Below, in pieces: positions 37,626-51,259 of a stretch of DNA of 64,000 nucleotides. Each line of letters opens with the position of its first letter. Position 1 is the first letter of the stretch. The stretch lies in NCBI GenBank assembly GCA_027886175.1, contig JAJNNQ010000002.1, positions 12,830,001 to 12,894,000 of the forward strand, written 5' to 3'. The notes under the pieces were generated by a model. The model made no database searches. It was not told the DNA's origin and was given only the letters and a program-made list of their open reading frames with translations. This DNA comes from Phylloscopus collybita (Eukaryota > Chordata > Aves > Passeriformes > Phylloscopidae). Made by a program: the position numbers and the translations under genes.

Positions 37626-40600
37626 CAAACTTACTCCCCAAGGCATAGAAAAAGAAAAGGTCAGGAAGATTAATTCTTCTACTTCCCACATCTATTGTTT
37701 TTGCAGTCTTCTGGGCACAAATAACAGAGATCTTGGTTTAGTGGAAAAGTCAATATTAGTTTAACATGCACTTAAAGTGGAATGTCCCAGTAAACTGAGT
37801 ATGTGCTATGTCTCTAGCTGATTACAGTTAAGCATTAATACAATGTGGTGTTTTCATGCACTCAGATTTCACCTCAGAAGACCTATGTCCCTTCTAGAAT
37901 GTGTTACTCACAGAATGAGTTCAATGGTCTCTGTCTGGTGGCTATTCTTCCACATCCTTAAACACAACATTCATTACCAAGATGGGCTGCCTCCGCTTTG
38001 CTCTGCTAACACAGGAGAAATCCTGCAAACATTTGTTAGCATGAAGAGGCTCCTTGAGTTCAGTCAGTCTCTTTGGGCTTGTTGTTTGTTATATGTTATC
38101 AGGTCCACAACTGAATGGTGCATAACTCCTGACCAGGTTCACGTTATTCATATCAATTACTGTGTATAAAAAAATTATACTAGCAGGCAAGTATTAATAT
38201 CATTATATGAAAAACCATTGATTTTCCTCAATTTTAAGTTGACTTACACTCCTGGCCTGAAACCTAGATTCTATTTCTGTTGGCAAAAGCTAAGAGAAAT
38301 GCTTAAGCTTATTATATCTATATTACTAATATTGAAAACTTGTTCGTAGGTTTGAAACATTCCTCCTACTTCTGTTATTTTCTATAGGAAATTACTAACT
38401 GACATATAAAAACAATGCCTTATTAGCCTTTCATACAAATGTTCACACTAATGTTTCCTGTGAGGTTTGATGTCCACAAGAAAGCTCAAAAACATGTTGA
38501 GTAGTAGTTAGTAAAGGGAAGAAAGAGAGGGAAATCTTTCATTTCTGATCCCTGGCACACAACGGGACTCTCAGGTGTCCTGCTTGGGGGCCCCTATGCA
38601 TCCTGAGCTCTTGGCAGTCGTGTACAATGGGCCTAATCAGACTTCAGAGTGGAAAAAAAAAAAAATCTGTTGATCCTTTTTCATTACTTAGGAATAAGCA
38701 TTAAAATCTCCTCAACCTTATCTAAGTGCAAGACTTGTTATTAATCATTGCCACTTGTAATCCATGGAATGCATATGGAAAAAGGGTGGAATGCATCAGA
38801 ATCAAATTCCATGTGTTGCGTCTGGTCAGAGGGCCGCCACTTTTCCTTTGTTTCCTTCTTTTCTGCTGTCACTTGCACATTTATGACCAGATAATCAAAA
38901 CAAGAGAGTTAGTCAAATCTCATTCATGTGTTCTGTGTGCTTATTAACTTTACTAAGTTATGATAACTATGTACCTATATATTACCTATATATATATCTT
39001 AATCCTTTCACTTAGAAGTAGATCTTTCTGAGAAAAAGTTTCAAAGGACTTCTTTTGACCATAAACTTCTTTAATAACAGACACATAACAGAATTAAAAC
39101 GAATCCAGGTTTTATGCTTAAAACAGCTCAGGGTACTTCAGGCCTCCTGCACAAGAATTTTTCAGCCTCCTTTTCCTCCTTCCATAAACAGGATGCTCAG
39201 GGTCTGAAACAACCACTGAGCATAAATTTTAGCAGCTTTTTGCTGCCTCCAGCTACCACATCCACCCAGAAGCTGGTGGTTATTTGCATGATGTGCTGCT
39301 CATGCTACGGGTCTCATCTACTTTACCCAGCTCCTGGTCTGCAAAAAGCAGCACAAGCCATTTCCCTGAGCAGTTCCTTGGACATCTCCTTCGCTGCCCA
39401 GGGCCCATGTGGAGGGACCTGCACCCCCAGGGCAGACCTCTTCACAGAGCAATTAGGCTGTAGCTGTGTCCTCTTGGCAGGACTGAGCCTACAAAGTCTT
39501 GCTTGAAGAGTCATTGCATTGAGTAGAAGTGCTTTACACATGCTGCAGAAGAACTGCTAAGTAGTTTCCATCACTGAGCCTGTGTAGAAGAAGCACCCGT
39601 GAGCTATTTCAGAGATTCAGTATATCATCCCCTTTCACAAGGTACAACACCTTAACTCATCTTTGGCTCAGATAATTCCTATTTGGCTCTGATTTTGCTT
39701 ATTTTATTCTATACTGACAGTGATAATTCAGACTTCCAACTGTGTTCTAAATGCTTTCCTGTCAACTGACAATCTTGAGATCAGTGCTAAGGGCTTCAGA
39801 CCACCAGAAACCTCAATAAGAGGGTGCTCGTGCATATGAACCTTCATCTTCTCCAAAGTCTTGATGCCACTGGCAGTAACTGCATGTTGTGAATTTGTGT
39901 CTGGATAAAATATTGAAGTCCCATGTTTCCTCTGTACAAATATCCCTGGGAACAGATGTTCTTCTCCATAAGAGCTTACAGACGAACAACCAAGGACAAG
40001 TAACTGATAAAGTACTCTGAAATTACCCATAGAAAAAAAATTGTAATATTTTATAAAGAGGAGGAAGGCACTTGTATGTGAAGGACTGAGGTCACTTTGT
40101 TCTGCTTTGTTGTGCATGCTATTGTAAACTAGTCATTTATGTGAAGTATTTGCTTTTGTGCAGTGCAGCATAAATGGATTTTTGCTGCACTGTGCAGAAC
40201 TCTAGAAGATATTCAACAGCAAAAACAAAGCTGAAGGATACAGCAATGCTGAACTTAGAACTTTCAAAGTGAAAATGTCTGCCTATATGCCTTTGTCTGA
40301 GAGAAGTTTTGTGTATATCAGTTAATCATTAATTTTTTCATAATTGCAGGTTTCCATACCTGCACAAACACTGCAGCTGGTTAAATAGTGATATCTGCCT
40401 TTGAGCTGCTAATGAGCATATGCAACTAGGGCATATATATGAGCTATGTGCAGTCATACATGGGCAGAACAGCTTGAAAATTCAGCTCCAAATATTAATT
40501 TCCTCAGTGTGTTAGTGGATTTCTGTATAGGGGAAATATTATAGTTCTCCTTTCCCTTCCTTTTGCCTCTCCCTTCAAGGTTAATATTTTTTGTTAAGAC

Positions 40601-43600
40601 AAAAGAAACAGAAAACCTCGCTGAGCATCAGCCAAAGGAGATTGGTATCTATAGAGGACGTCTAGAGGGCACGAGATATTATTGTCTCCTTTGAGCCGTT
40701 GAAGTCTTTTGGACCATTTTGACAAAAATGATTAGGAAAATAGTGTTGGCTTGCTATCAGTAATGGATTTGCATGAGTTCCATCTGTGGACCTGAAACCC
40801 ATTCTTTTGTGAAAGAATCTAGAAAAAACTAGATTGCTCCTTTGTGGCTGACAGGTATGAACTCCTGAGTCTGAGTGCCACCTGCTTTCAGGGCTCTGTT
40901 AAGTGCAAGTTGTCTTTTCCTTTCTTTAGTTGTTTGAAAATCAATGTCAAAGCTTAGATTCAAAATAACCATAGTACAGTCACACTGTAAGTCTGCACAG
41001 TACTTTCTCCATTTTATTTTTACCCGCAAACACACTTTGAAAATTGCTCAACTAACATGAGCTTTGGAGTGACTCCTTAATCAGAAGCAGACTCACTCTA
41101 GATTGAATTTCTTCTTTAAAAACACATTAATAAGTCTGTGAATTTTCCAATATGAATGGAATAAAGATATGCATGAGGGAGCAAGGGCTGCCAAAAGTAT
41201 GCGTGAAGGTAGTTTATTGTTATATGGGATGTTATTAGCATCTCGACCTTAAGCTCAGCCTACTTGTTTATTGCACTTATGTTTCACACACTTGACTGCC
41301 CTTCAGTTTGAAACAGCATAATCTAAAATAAAAAAATAAAACCAGCCCTTTAATTTAATCAAGAACAGGGAACTGCCATTGCAATGTAAGTCATTGTCCC
41401 TCATTAACGTATCCTTTCACAGGAAAAATAGTATAGTGTTTCCATTTCTGTAATCTGAACAACAAACATGTTAATAGGTATCAATTACCAGCCAGTTTCA
41501 GTACTTAGAACCAGTAAGAAGGCCCATGCAAGGGTTTCACATCTGGTTTTAGTGAAATTGTTCCTGTCTGTGCTATTTAAAATTTAAAGAACTCCTGTTA
41601 TTGTGCAATTGGGAATCCTAGGGGAGTACAATGTTAATGAAATCCATAATGCGCGAGGGTTTTGTGATTGCGTTTTGGAGGCATTCCTTCAAAAGGGACA
41701 ACTGACGCCTGCCATGGCAGCAGTGACTGTGTTTTTACAGAGTAGATTTAGTGTTCACATTTGAGAAAGCAGTTACATTTACACTTATCTGAAAAAATAA
41801 CATGCTAAATCTTTATACTTGGGGATCTTTTTTGCATCTTATTTCTCAGTCCTTTGAGAGGGAGCCACGGGCCGTTGTGCATGGCAAGACCTTCTGGCTC
41901 AGGGATGCCCCGATGGGTTGTGGCCAGCAGCCCCAGCTCGGGAGCAGGGGGAGCTCCAGAGGAGCGCCCACAGGGGGAGGTGTGGTCAGCTAAGGACTCT
42001 TGAAACCCACATGTGTGGCTTTGAGGAGAGACTGATTGCCTTTTACCAGGGTCACTGGGAGCCTCTGCTGCCATCAATCCTCATCATGGGGTGGATTTTC
42101 AAACCCACAAGGAGCAACACCTTCTGGGTACTTTTACTGCAGGATCTGTATGTTTTCTATCAAAATGTTTCTTCTAATGCATATAACACAAATCTCTGTG
42201 CTCCCACCAAGCTAGATGGCAGTTTCTGGGTGGCACAATTTTTCTCTCATCCTGTAACAGTGAGCGAGACCTCCAGCTTGCCCAGAGACCAAAACTTTTT
42301 TGTTAATAATATGAGATGTTCAGTTCACATTATGTCTGAGGTAAGACAAAACCATAAATCCAACTTTAAGAATCCTAGTATCAGGTCAAAACTTTGCAGC
42401 CATAAACCAAAAAGCACTAGTCTGGTATAAACACACTCTGCCAGTTCAAATTTGTTCAAGAAGGTTAACAGGGGATTAATATAAGCAGACATTGTGCTCT
42501 GGATTGAGCATTACCTGTCATTCTGCAGCTGTCATAGGGTCATACATTAAGATGAACTCCTTATTGTGTGTTCTGGCTAATATGACATAAATCCAGCTAA
42601 TCCAGCCCAAATTTATGCTGCTGGGTTTTTCAGCAGGACACAGACCTGATACCTCATGTGAACCTCCAGATTCAGGGGTTAGCACAGCGAACACTGGCTT
42701 ACTCTGCTCCCTCTGGCCTCTGCCTGCCAGTCTCTATCTCACTGCCCACCCATCCCTTTGGCACCTACAACCCCTGCAGTAATTTGAGACCTGTAGATCA
42801 GTCAGCACTAGGAATGTCAGCTGATCTGGTTGCAAAATTCTCCCTCTGCATCTTGCAGCATTCAGGAGTCTGGAGAAAGGCCAGAGAGGTAACAATAGTT
42901 CTCCTCAAAAAGCAACCTGGGAGATCCCCCTTGCCTTCACTGATTGAAATATCAGTTGTTTATTTAACACTAACTCTGCTGTGCAAGGAAAATATACTCC
43001 CATTGATTTAAAGCATTTCCCCGTATACACTACTTCACCAGAACTGAGAGGGAACTCAGAGATGGAATTTGCCTTCCACATTTGTCTTCATTCCTTTAGT
43101 TTTTAACCTACATTCTTCATTATTTGCTCCTTTGTAAGTGCAGTTCACTGATGTGAACTGGTATATAGATTAATACTGATTTATTTCCATATCACTTCTA
43201 AAAATCATTGCAGTTCATCATTTGGTGTCTCGACCTTTCCTCTGTGTCATAGCTGATTTCCTTATCAGGTATTCACTTAAAAACATAGTCAGTATTTATA
43301 TTTGCTGCTGCACAGTACATTTATTTCATTAACAGGTTTATTCTTACATCAGGCAGCTGACTGTTTAGGCTGACTTTACCCAGCAAGCTTATCTAAATAT
43401 TACACATAAAAGCTCATGGATGTGCTAGTCAACAATACCTGTTATTTTTATTATGATTTTTGTTTCTTTTGGAGTTTGGTACAGAAGAGAAGTGCAGCAT
43501 AATGCAGCATAGAATAAGATGAAAAATAGGAAATCTCAGCCTCCCAGTTCTCCTGGCCTTTGAAGGACTGCCTGAGAGCTGGAGTTCAAGGCTTTGTGGT

Positions 43601-46600
43601 GGGGCTTGCCCATCATTAGGGAGCACACTGACATTAAAGCACAAAAACTGTCAGACCTTTGTCTTCTCTACCACTTCAAATTACAAGTCATGAATTTGGT
43701 TCATGTCATTTTACAGTTAATAACTGCACTCCAGAAATCACAAAAAGCAGAGTTAGCTTTGTGTGGAAAAGTGTTACAGTTATCTTAGCGGTCTTAACAT
43801 GCTTTGCACATGGGCAAAGAATGACAAAAGAATATTCCTTTCTGGAAATCACAGCCAGCACAGACTGTGACACAGTGCAGAACCGGGGTTAATTGACCCA
43901 GCAGGATACATTCATACCTTTATTTACTGTGACATGGGAATAAATGGTAGAGTTTCACAAAGGCAAGTACTGAAATTAGACTAGAAGGAGAGGGAGAAAT
44001 AAAAGGGCCCTACAAAGTATGAAGGTTTTTTGATTATTCCAAGTGCTTTAAGAGCTATTTTAGTACCAGAAAGTTCCCAGCCATAGATTTATCACTCTGG
44101 GGAGGCTGAAGAGATGCTCAGAGAACTGTGCAAAACCATTGGCAGCCTTATTGCTCCAGAAGCGCAGGTGCAAAATGCAGTTTAGAAGAAAATCCTCTCT
44201 ACCTCCCTCTGACATGTTTCAACACCAGGCCTAATGCAGAGGGGAGTCCTGTGTGGCTTCAAGCAATCCTGAGTGCAGCATATGGAGGAGCAGCAGAAGC
44301 AGAGCCCCTCCAAGCCTCCACTGCCAGCCTAATCATTATAATAGTTCTAGTTTTTTCAAGGGATCCATTATGCAGAGATCTGAGTAGTTTGTATGTAGCT
44401 CTGTAATTACCTATGCATCCACTTCCTAGTCCAGCCCTACATCCCCTCAATGGCTGCAAGACAGATGGCCCTTTAGAGCTGAGATAGTGAATTAAAAATG
44501 TGTCCAGCTAAAGCATTGATTCAGCAGCTACTAAAATAATTTTGTTAATTTATCTCACTTTCACTAGTTGGTTCCAGGAGGCGAAGAAATTAAAATCTTT
44601 AAATCAAAACTAAAACTAGTTTTAAACTAACCATCACAGGCTTGTTTCATTTTGTTTGGTTTTGGTTTGTTTTTAATCACATCTTGTTCTTCTTTATTTC
44701 ACAGAAATTAAATCCACTTTGAACAAAGTTGTTCCTCTCTGTCTTTTGTTTTTGTTCTTATTTTTTTCCATTCACCAGGTTCACCTGTTTGGCTTGACTC
44801 AAAATATTTGTTATAGTTTGCTGGGGTTTAAGCTGCCATCACACCAAGAAATCAGTTGTTTGTGCCATTCTGCTGGGTAGGGGAGCTCTCTCCCAGATGG
44901 TTTTCAGACCCTGTGGGGGCTGAGAGAGCCTTGCCCACCCAGTACCAAGCAACACATCTTAAGCAACACCACAGCCAGGACCTTCTGCAGATGTGAAGGA
45001 AGGTATCTCAGAGGGAGATTTTTCTGAGTCTGGCAGAAATAAATTAATCTACGAGACTAGGCAGGTGTCAGCCTGAGGGTGAGGGAAAGCTCAAGGCTAG
45101 AAGTTAAGTGACTAAGGGCAGTGGCTAGAAACAGAGCCTTGGGTAGGAAGGCACAGCTGAGGTGTGTTATAATAAGCAGAGTTATTACTGAGCTAAAGGT
45201 CTCTGTTCTCACGGGGCCGACCCTGGGCTGGAGATGAGAGGTGTGCTGCTGAGTGCTTTGCAGAGACGATTATGTATTTTTATTCACGCTTTCCACACCT
45301 GCACAGTAGTATGAAGCTGTAGAGTTCATGAGTCCTTTGGGCCCTTCCCCATCCCAGCATCCATGCTCCAGATTTTCTGTTGCTGAGTTATTATTTACCT
45401 CCCCTGTCCTTGTGTCATCCTGCTTTTCTGTCCCAGTTCAATTCTGTTCTGCCCATTAGGTGACATTTTCACAGCAGTAGCAAAATAGGTAGAGTGGAAG
45501 GATAAATGAGATTTCCTCCAAGTGGTAAATACCTGCCCTTCAGAAAGCAATTTGTCTTCTTCCCTCTACACAAAAAAAAAGGAAAAAAAGTAACTTTCAA
45601 AATGGAAACACTTAATTTTATTTTGTCTTTGCCTCTAATGTTTTCATTTAAGGTTTCAAAAAAGTCTTTTAAAAGGCACCAGAATAACCTCCAAAGCTGA
45701 CTGGTAAACAAAAGCTGCTACCAGAGAAAATACAATTGACCAAACATTAAGCTGGGATTCGGTTCCTCTGTTTTCAGGCACAACAGGCTTCTCATCAGGG
45801 AAGTACTGTTTACACATAACTTCGCCAACCAGCTGTACCTGTGTAGTCTGGTCTTTCTCTTCATTGCAGCATTCTGTGTTGAACACTTGAGGCTAAACTC
45901 ATTTCTGGTGTTGATCCTCTTGAAGATGACGAGAGGATCAATCTGTCCTATTACATATCAAACCAGGGTATATTTTAACTGGTTGTATTTACGTTACAGA
46001 TTATTGTACTAAAGACTAAAACGTCTTTCAGCCGTAACAGACATAGGAGCAGGTTCTTCTCCAATGCAAATACTGTTAACTTCAGGCTATGGACTGAAGG
46101 GTTAACATAGCACAGAATAATTTTTAAATGTTATTATCAGGCCTTAAAAATTAACTTTTCCATGGTATGGTTCACCTCTTTCATGACATGCTTAGCTAAG
46201 AAAATACAGCCTATGTTTATTTTTAAAAGCAACAACGCTTAAAAATCAATAGCTTTTCTCTTTACATAACTGCAGATAGAGTAACTTTTAGATAGGTAGA
46301 GTGGGGGTACAAAAACCAGGCACCATTATCTGGCCAAGGAAACCCTGGAAATAAAATCCTCCTGCCTGAATTTTGAGCATGCTTTGCTGAGGGAAGGACA
46401 GAGGTGAGGGCAGCCAGTGTCCCTGGTTTGCTTCAACACTTAGGGGAAGCTGAATTGGTAGTCAGTGCCATCCCTTCTGCTGTCCCACTTCCTCCTCCAG
46501 CACAGAACAAAAGCATCACTCTCAGCAGTGGGTCTTCCAAATCACAGCCTCAGAAATATTTAATCTACGTGTGTTCATTTCCTCAGAGCTGTGAGGGACA

Positions 46601-48322
46601 TACCAGAAAAACTGAAATAATATTTGCATGTGCAGTCTGTCTCTAATTTTTCACCATACATTTAGAGCACCCTCACCACACTGTCTAACTGTAGCTACCT
46701 GACATTTTTCTAGAAAGTAGCAAAAACTCATATTTTAAAAAGCTTGACTTGCTTGGTGACCCAGCAGTAAATTAAAATCATCATATACAATGTGTGTGAA
46801 ATAGAAAATCGAATTTTGGTGCAACAAAACTGACAGTTCCATTTAACATAGGATAAATGAATGCAGACTCCTGTGTATGAATGACTGATTTAAAGAGACT
46901 GTGCCGATTTTCCAAGATGAGAAAGCTGATCAAAAGAAAATACATGTATTTCCATGTGACACAGGTTGTACACCTATTCCAGTGAAATTAGGCTTAAAAA
47001 GTATTATATCAGAGACACTGGCACTTTTTCCTCATTTCACTGTGATTTTTTATAGAAAACCTGAAGCCTGAACTCTCAAAAATATCTGAGTGTAGTAAAT
47101 TCCAGTTATTTCAGTGGAACTGGCACTGAACACAGTGATTGCGCAGTCAAATCTATCTATGCCATCAAGGTGTGCTGTCTGAGACAGGAGAGGTTTAATT
47201 TTGCTCAGTATATCATCCCTTGCTTGGCAGCTTCCTACCATTAGCATAGGTATGCTGTGAAACAGGAAGGAGAAGTTATTACTGTGTGTTTACACATCTA
47301 GTATCACACTTATATTCAAAATACTACAATTATAAATCAAGCCCTTCTGCCTGTACCCCCTGATTTTGATAGGACAGCAGCTGGCACAAAAAAACCCAAA
47401 GGAATTAATAGGCAAAATTCAGTTTTTTCCACCCAAAGTCTGGTTATTCGCATGTGCGGAAGTCTGAGAGAGAAGCTTTGGGTTACTTGTTTCCCATTTG
47501 TGCATTAGTTACTCAGTACACTTAGGAGAAAGAAAGTCCTACAATTATGTCCTTCTCTCACAAAAGAGTGGTTCTGCAAGTATTGCTATAGAGTTTCCCT
47601 TTTCTATAGTTTCTAACACAAACCAGGGAAGGTCACATTCAAACTGCACTAAATAGTTGTCTTCATTCCAGATCAGAGGATTAAGCTCAGGTTTAAAATT
47701 AAATGTAAATTACAAATAAGTATTCAGAAAACGTTAATTAAAAGTATTACGTTCCTGACTCATTTATTGCTCAGCAAGGGTTCCTAAGTATCTTAGCTGG
47801 AGAAAGGGGCCATTCACATTCCTCCTTTTTTTGACCAAGTCATTGTACATGTCTTAGGTTATCCATTTGCAAGTTAATGTAGTGCTGAAGCAAAGGTTTT
47901 CATTTTAAAGAAGTAATATTTCACAGCAAGATATGTTCCTGCAAGATGTAAAACAATCTTTTTCTAAAGCACTGGGAGTTAATCAGCCTTTCTCTCCATT
48001 GCTACAGAGGGGATTTGAATGGCACAAGATGCTGATTGCTTAGATCCCAGAGTCTATAGAAAACCCAATACGATTACATTTTCCTCCCTTTGTTATCAGA
48101 GTTTATTGTATCTTGGTGTTCAGGTTTTAAATAGTGTTCAAGTAAGAAAAATAAATTAGGAAAAAGGTATTTTCTGAGTCTGCTGAATAACGATGGCATT
48201 GCATCAAAGCCCCGCATGAATGAGTGAGATGGAGCTTGCAAATGAGTAGCAGGGGGATCGTTCCCTGTCCCCGCATGTGCCCTGGATGAGTCTCACCCTG
48301 GCAGCCACATCTGGGGGAGCGC

Positions 48323-48834
48323 TCTGCCCTGCCCTGCCCTGCCCCGCCCTGCCCCGCCCTGCCCTGCCCTGCCCCGCCCTGCCCTGCCCCACCCTGCCCT
48401 GCCCCGCCCTGCCCCGCCCTGTCCTGCCCTGCCCCCTGCCCCCTGCCCCCTGCCCCCTGCCCCCTGCCCTGCCCTGCCCCGCCCTGCCCTGCCCCGCCCT
48501 GCCCCGCCCCGCCCTGCGCTGCGCTGCCCTGCTCCGCCCTGCCCTGCCCCACCCTGCCCCGCCTTGCTCTGCCCTGCCCTGCCCCCTGCCCCGCCCTGCC
48601 CCGCCCCGCCCTGCCCCGCCCTGCCCTGCGCTGCCCCGCCCTGCGCTGCCCCGCCCTGCCCCGCCCTGCCCCGCCCTGCCCTGCCCCGCCCCGCCCTGCG
48701 CTGCCCTGCCCTGCCCTGCCCTGCCCCGCCCCGCCCCGCCCTGCCCCGCCCCGCCCCGCCCTGCGCTGCCCTGCCCTGCCCTGCCCCGCCCCGCCCTGCC
48801 CTGCCCTGCCCTGCCCTGCCCTGCCCTGCCCTGC
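48323..48834. repeat. GC-rich pentanucleotide array (GCCCT/GCCCC)n
   Basis: About 510 bases consist almost only of GCCCT and GCCCC pentamers, roughly 100 units, with rare GCGCT and GCTCC variants. A sub-block of five GCCCCCT heptamers lies at 48431-48465. The + strand (the RNA sense) is C-rich and the minus strand G-rich, with G runs every five bases. The array is dense in CpG. Because the unit has no stop codon and is not a multiple of three, long open frames appear on both strands (up to 266 codons of Ala-Gly-Arg-Gln); these are artefacts, not genes. Confidence 0.97.
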
Positions 48835-50974
48835 GAGCCAGCAGCTCCTGCAAGGACTCACAGCCCGAGGGTCACACGGGGCTCCTGTGCCGGTGGCACT
48901 GCCCCTCCCGGCCCCCTTCTCTTTCACATTTGATCTTTATAGTTTCCATACTGGAGCGATTTGGTTTGCTGAATGCTGGAAATGTCTCCAGTTAAAATGC
49001 TAGTGTATTAACCTGCTGTACTGAGTCTCTTTTGTTTCTCTTTACCAGAGTGCTGCTTGCCAATTTTTATGACTACAGCAGATTTTACTATTCAAACAGA
49101 ACCAGATGGAACACCAGTTCAAAGAACATGTCAGAATTAAATATTTCTTTTTTAATTAGTTGCTTCTGATTTATGCAAAAAAAAATTAACATAAGAGTGG
49201 GAGAATGTGCCATGAATCCAGATGCAACACAGCCCACACAAGCATTATCTTTTCTCTGTCAGAGACACAGAAGCTTTTTCTTTTATTCTTTTCTTGTCTT
49301 TTTTTTTTCCTTATTGTTTCTGGATTTCATATTTCTTATGCTTTCTGCATCTTTTCCTTCTTGAACTGGCCTCATAATGAAGACTGAGGTTCTCTTATGT
49401 TTATCAGTCAACTTCTTCACCATTATCCTAAATTTTCTCCTATAGAAAGTGGCTGATCTGCTTCTGAGAAAAGTTACTGTACTCAATCCTGTGACCCCAG
49501 CATCAGTAGCTCAACTTGATAGCATCTTTTGACTCTATTCTTTGTTTTCAGTTGAGGCAATTTTTACACTTACATTTTTTCTTCAACAGAAAGGGATTTG
49601 AGCAGAAGGTAAAGATTGTGAGGAATATATATTTCAACTGCTAAAGAAAGGTTTATTTCCCTTTGCTGCCAAGAATTCCTATGTCTTTGGCTTGAGTGTG
49701 TGCTCATCTCTTCTTCCATGCTTCCCCATTTTTGCCAAGTCACATAAGCATCAGTTTAGTAAAACATGCTGACTGGGGACAGTTGTGAGGCACAGACTAC
49801 AAGTTGAGCATGTGATTAGCTGCTTTCCCTTTAGGGGCTTTCAGGATGTTGCTGTCAAGGTCAATGAGAAAGACTTCAGTGACTCAGGAGAGATCTTAAT
49901 AACAGCAATATTTTCTTCCCGCTTTATGGAGCTACCACAAGTATCACTGAGAGTTTTACCCAAAGATTTGAGGAAGTTTACAGGCTTAACTATTTTCACT
50001 TAAATCCAGGATGAATATTTACAACCCGTCATTAATCAAGGAGTTGTGCTCTTGCAATGACTACTCATTTCAAGAATGAAGACTTTTGGAAGTAATTTTC
50101 CAACCAATTTAATTAGACTATTTTCAGAATTTTTACTGGAGCCTGTCCCATTTTTACTTAGCATTACAATCTAAGAAATTAAGGAATGAAGTCATAGTTG
50201 TATATACCTCATGAGAAAGCATGATTGGCCAGATCAACAGCAGTGCTAAGAAAATAGATCAACTCCTGCTTAATTAAATGTTTGACAGAACAGTGAAGCG
50301 TCACAACAGTTAATCTGACTCCGAGCACTCTATGCTATCTAGGGAAATGACACGGTTCTCTAAAAATATTTGCTTTGGTATGTTGTGTCAAGTGATGGAT
50401 TGTACAGCTTTTCAAGCCACAAGAGATGCCCACAACAAAAAGCTTCCTGTTGTTAATCAAACTCCAGCACTCAGTGCTTTATTTTCTCAGGCTGTTGAAC
50501 AGAGCTACAGTAGGAGTGTTAAAAGCTGGCAAAACTGCTCCCTTGCTACAGCTCCCTCAATGACTGTATTTTATTTAACAAGGCAGATTTTCATTCTGAA
50601 GATAAGGTCTTCCATAGTACAACCTAGTTATGTATGGCGACAGGAAGCAGCAATATTAATTTCAGGCCATGTCGTTCTTTATCCAGCAGTTTGCTCAGAT
50701 TTGCTAGCTGATGCATTGTGCAGAGCTAAATGTTATTTTTTTCCTTCTGCCTTACCGGTCTCAAATAAGATGCGTATGCCACCCTTTGCATATCTTTGTC
50801 TTAAAAATGTGTCACCCACCTGCATTTTTTGGAGACAGTAATACAACAATAAGAATATTTCTCCTGGATGCTAGGAGATATTGCAGAATAAATAGAGAGG
50901 AAGTAATTCATATGTAGAAACAGCTAGTGCTTTGCAATATGCTTCTGTAGGAAATAAATTGATTTTAGAAATAG

Positions 50975-51002
50975 GAACAAGTGAAGCCTTTTTCACTTGT
51001 TC
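50975..51002. repeat. Perfect 11-bp inverted repeat (hairpin)
   Basis: GAACAAGTGAA (50975-50985) pairs exactly with TTCACTTGTTC (50992-51002) across a 6-base loop. It lies in intron 6 and has no U tract of a terminator or microRNA-like length. Confidence 0.75.
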
Positions 51003-51240
51003 ACAAATGAACATTTCTCTCCTGGGAAAAAAAAATACACACTCGAGATGCTCCTCATTTTTTGTAAGTTAGGGGCCCATTCCTATAGGCAAATCTGCTC
51101 CCAGACTTGCACTTTCAAATAAAGATCTTCACATTGCAGTACAACTATCAAAGGCTGTGTTTTTTGGATAAGACCCTTAGGCATAATTTTCCAAGAGAGA
51201 TATGCTTCTTAATCTGAATGAAAGTGAAAAGTGAAAATTT

Positions 51241-51259
51241 GGGGGGGGGGGGGGGGGGG
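51241..51259. repeat. 19-base poly(G) run
   Basis: Nineteen guanines on the transcribed-sense strand are followed by a purine-rich A tract to 51280. Such a run can form G-quadruplexes in DNA or nascent RNA and its length is error-prone in sequencing. Confidence 0.9.

Noticed and set aside
41918..42430. 170-codon + strand frame in intron 6
   Set aside because: No recognisable domain, no splice signals around it, and a composition that fits chance in a locally GC-rich patch.
48127..48995. Open frames up to 266 codons, rich in Ala, Gly, Arg, Gln or Pro, on both strands
   Set aside because: They are translations of the GCCCT/GCCCC repeat, which lacks stop codons in every frame. No exon boundaries or protein family.
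50332..50841. 169-codon + strand frame in intron 6
   Set aside because: No family similarity, no promoter or splice context; treated as chance.
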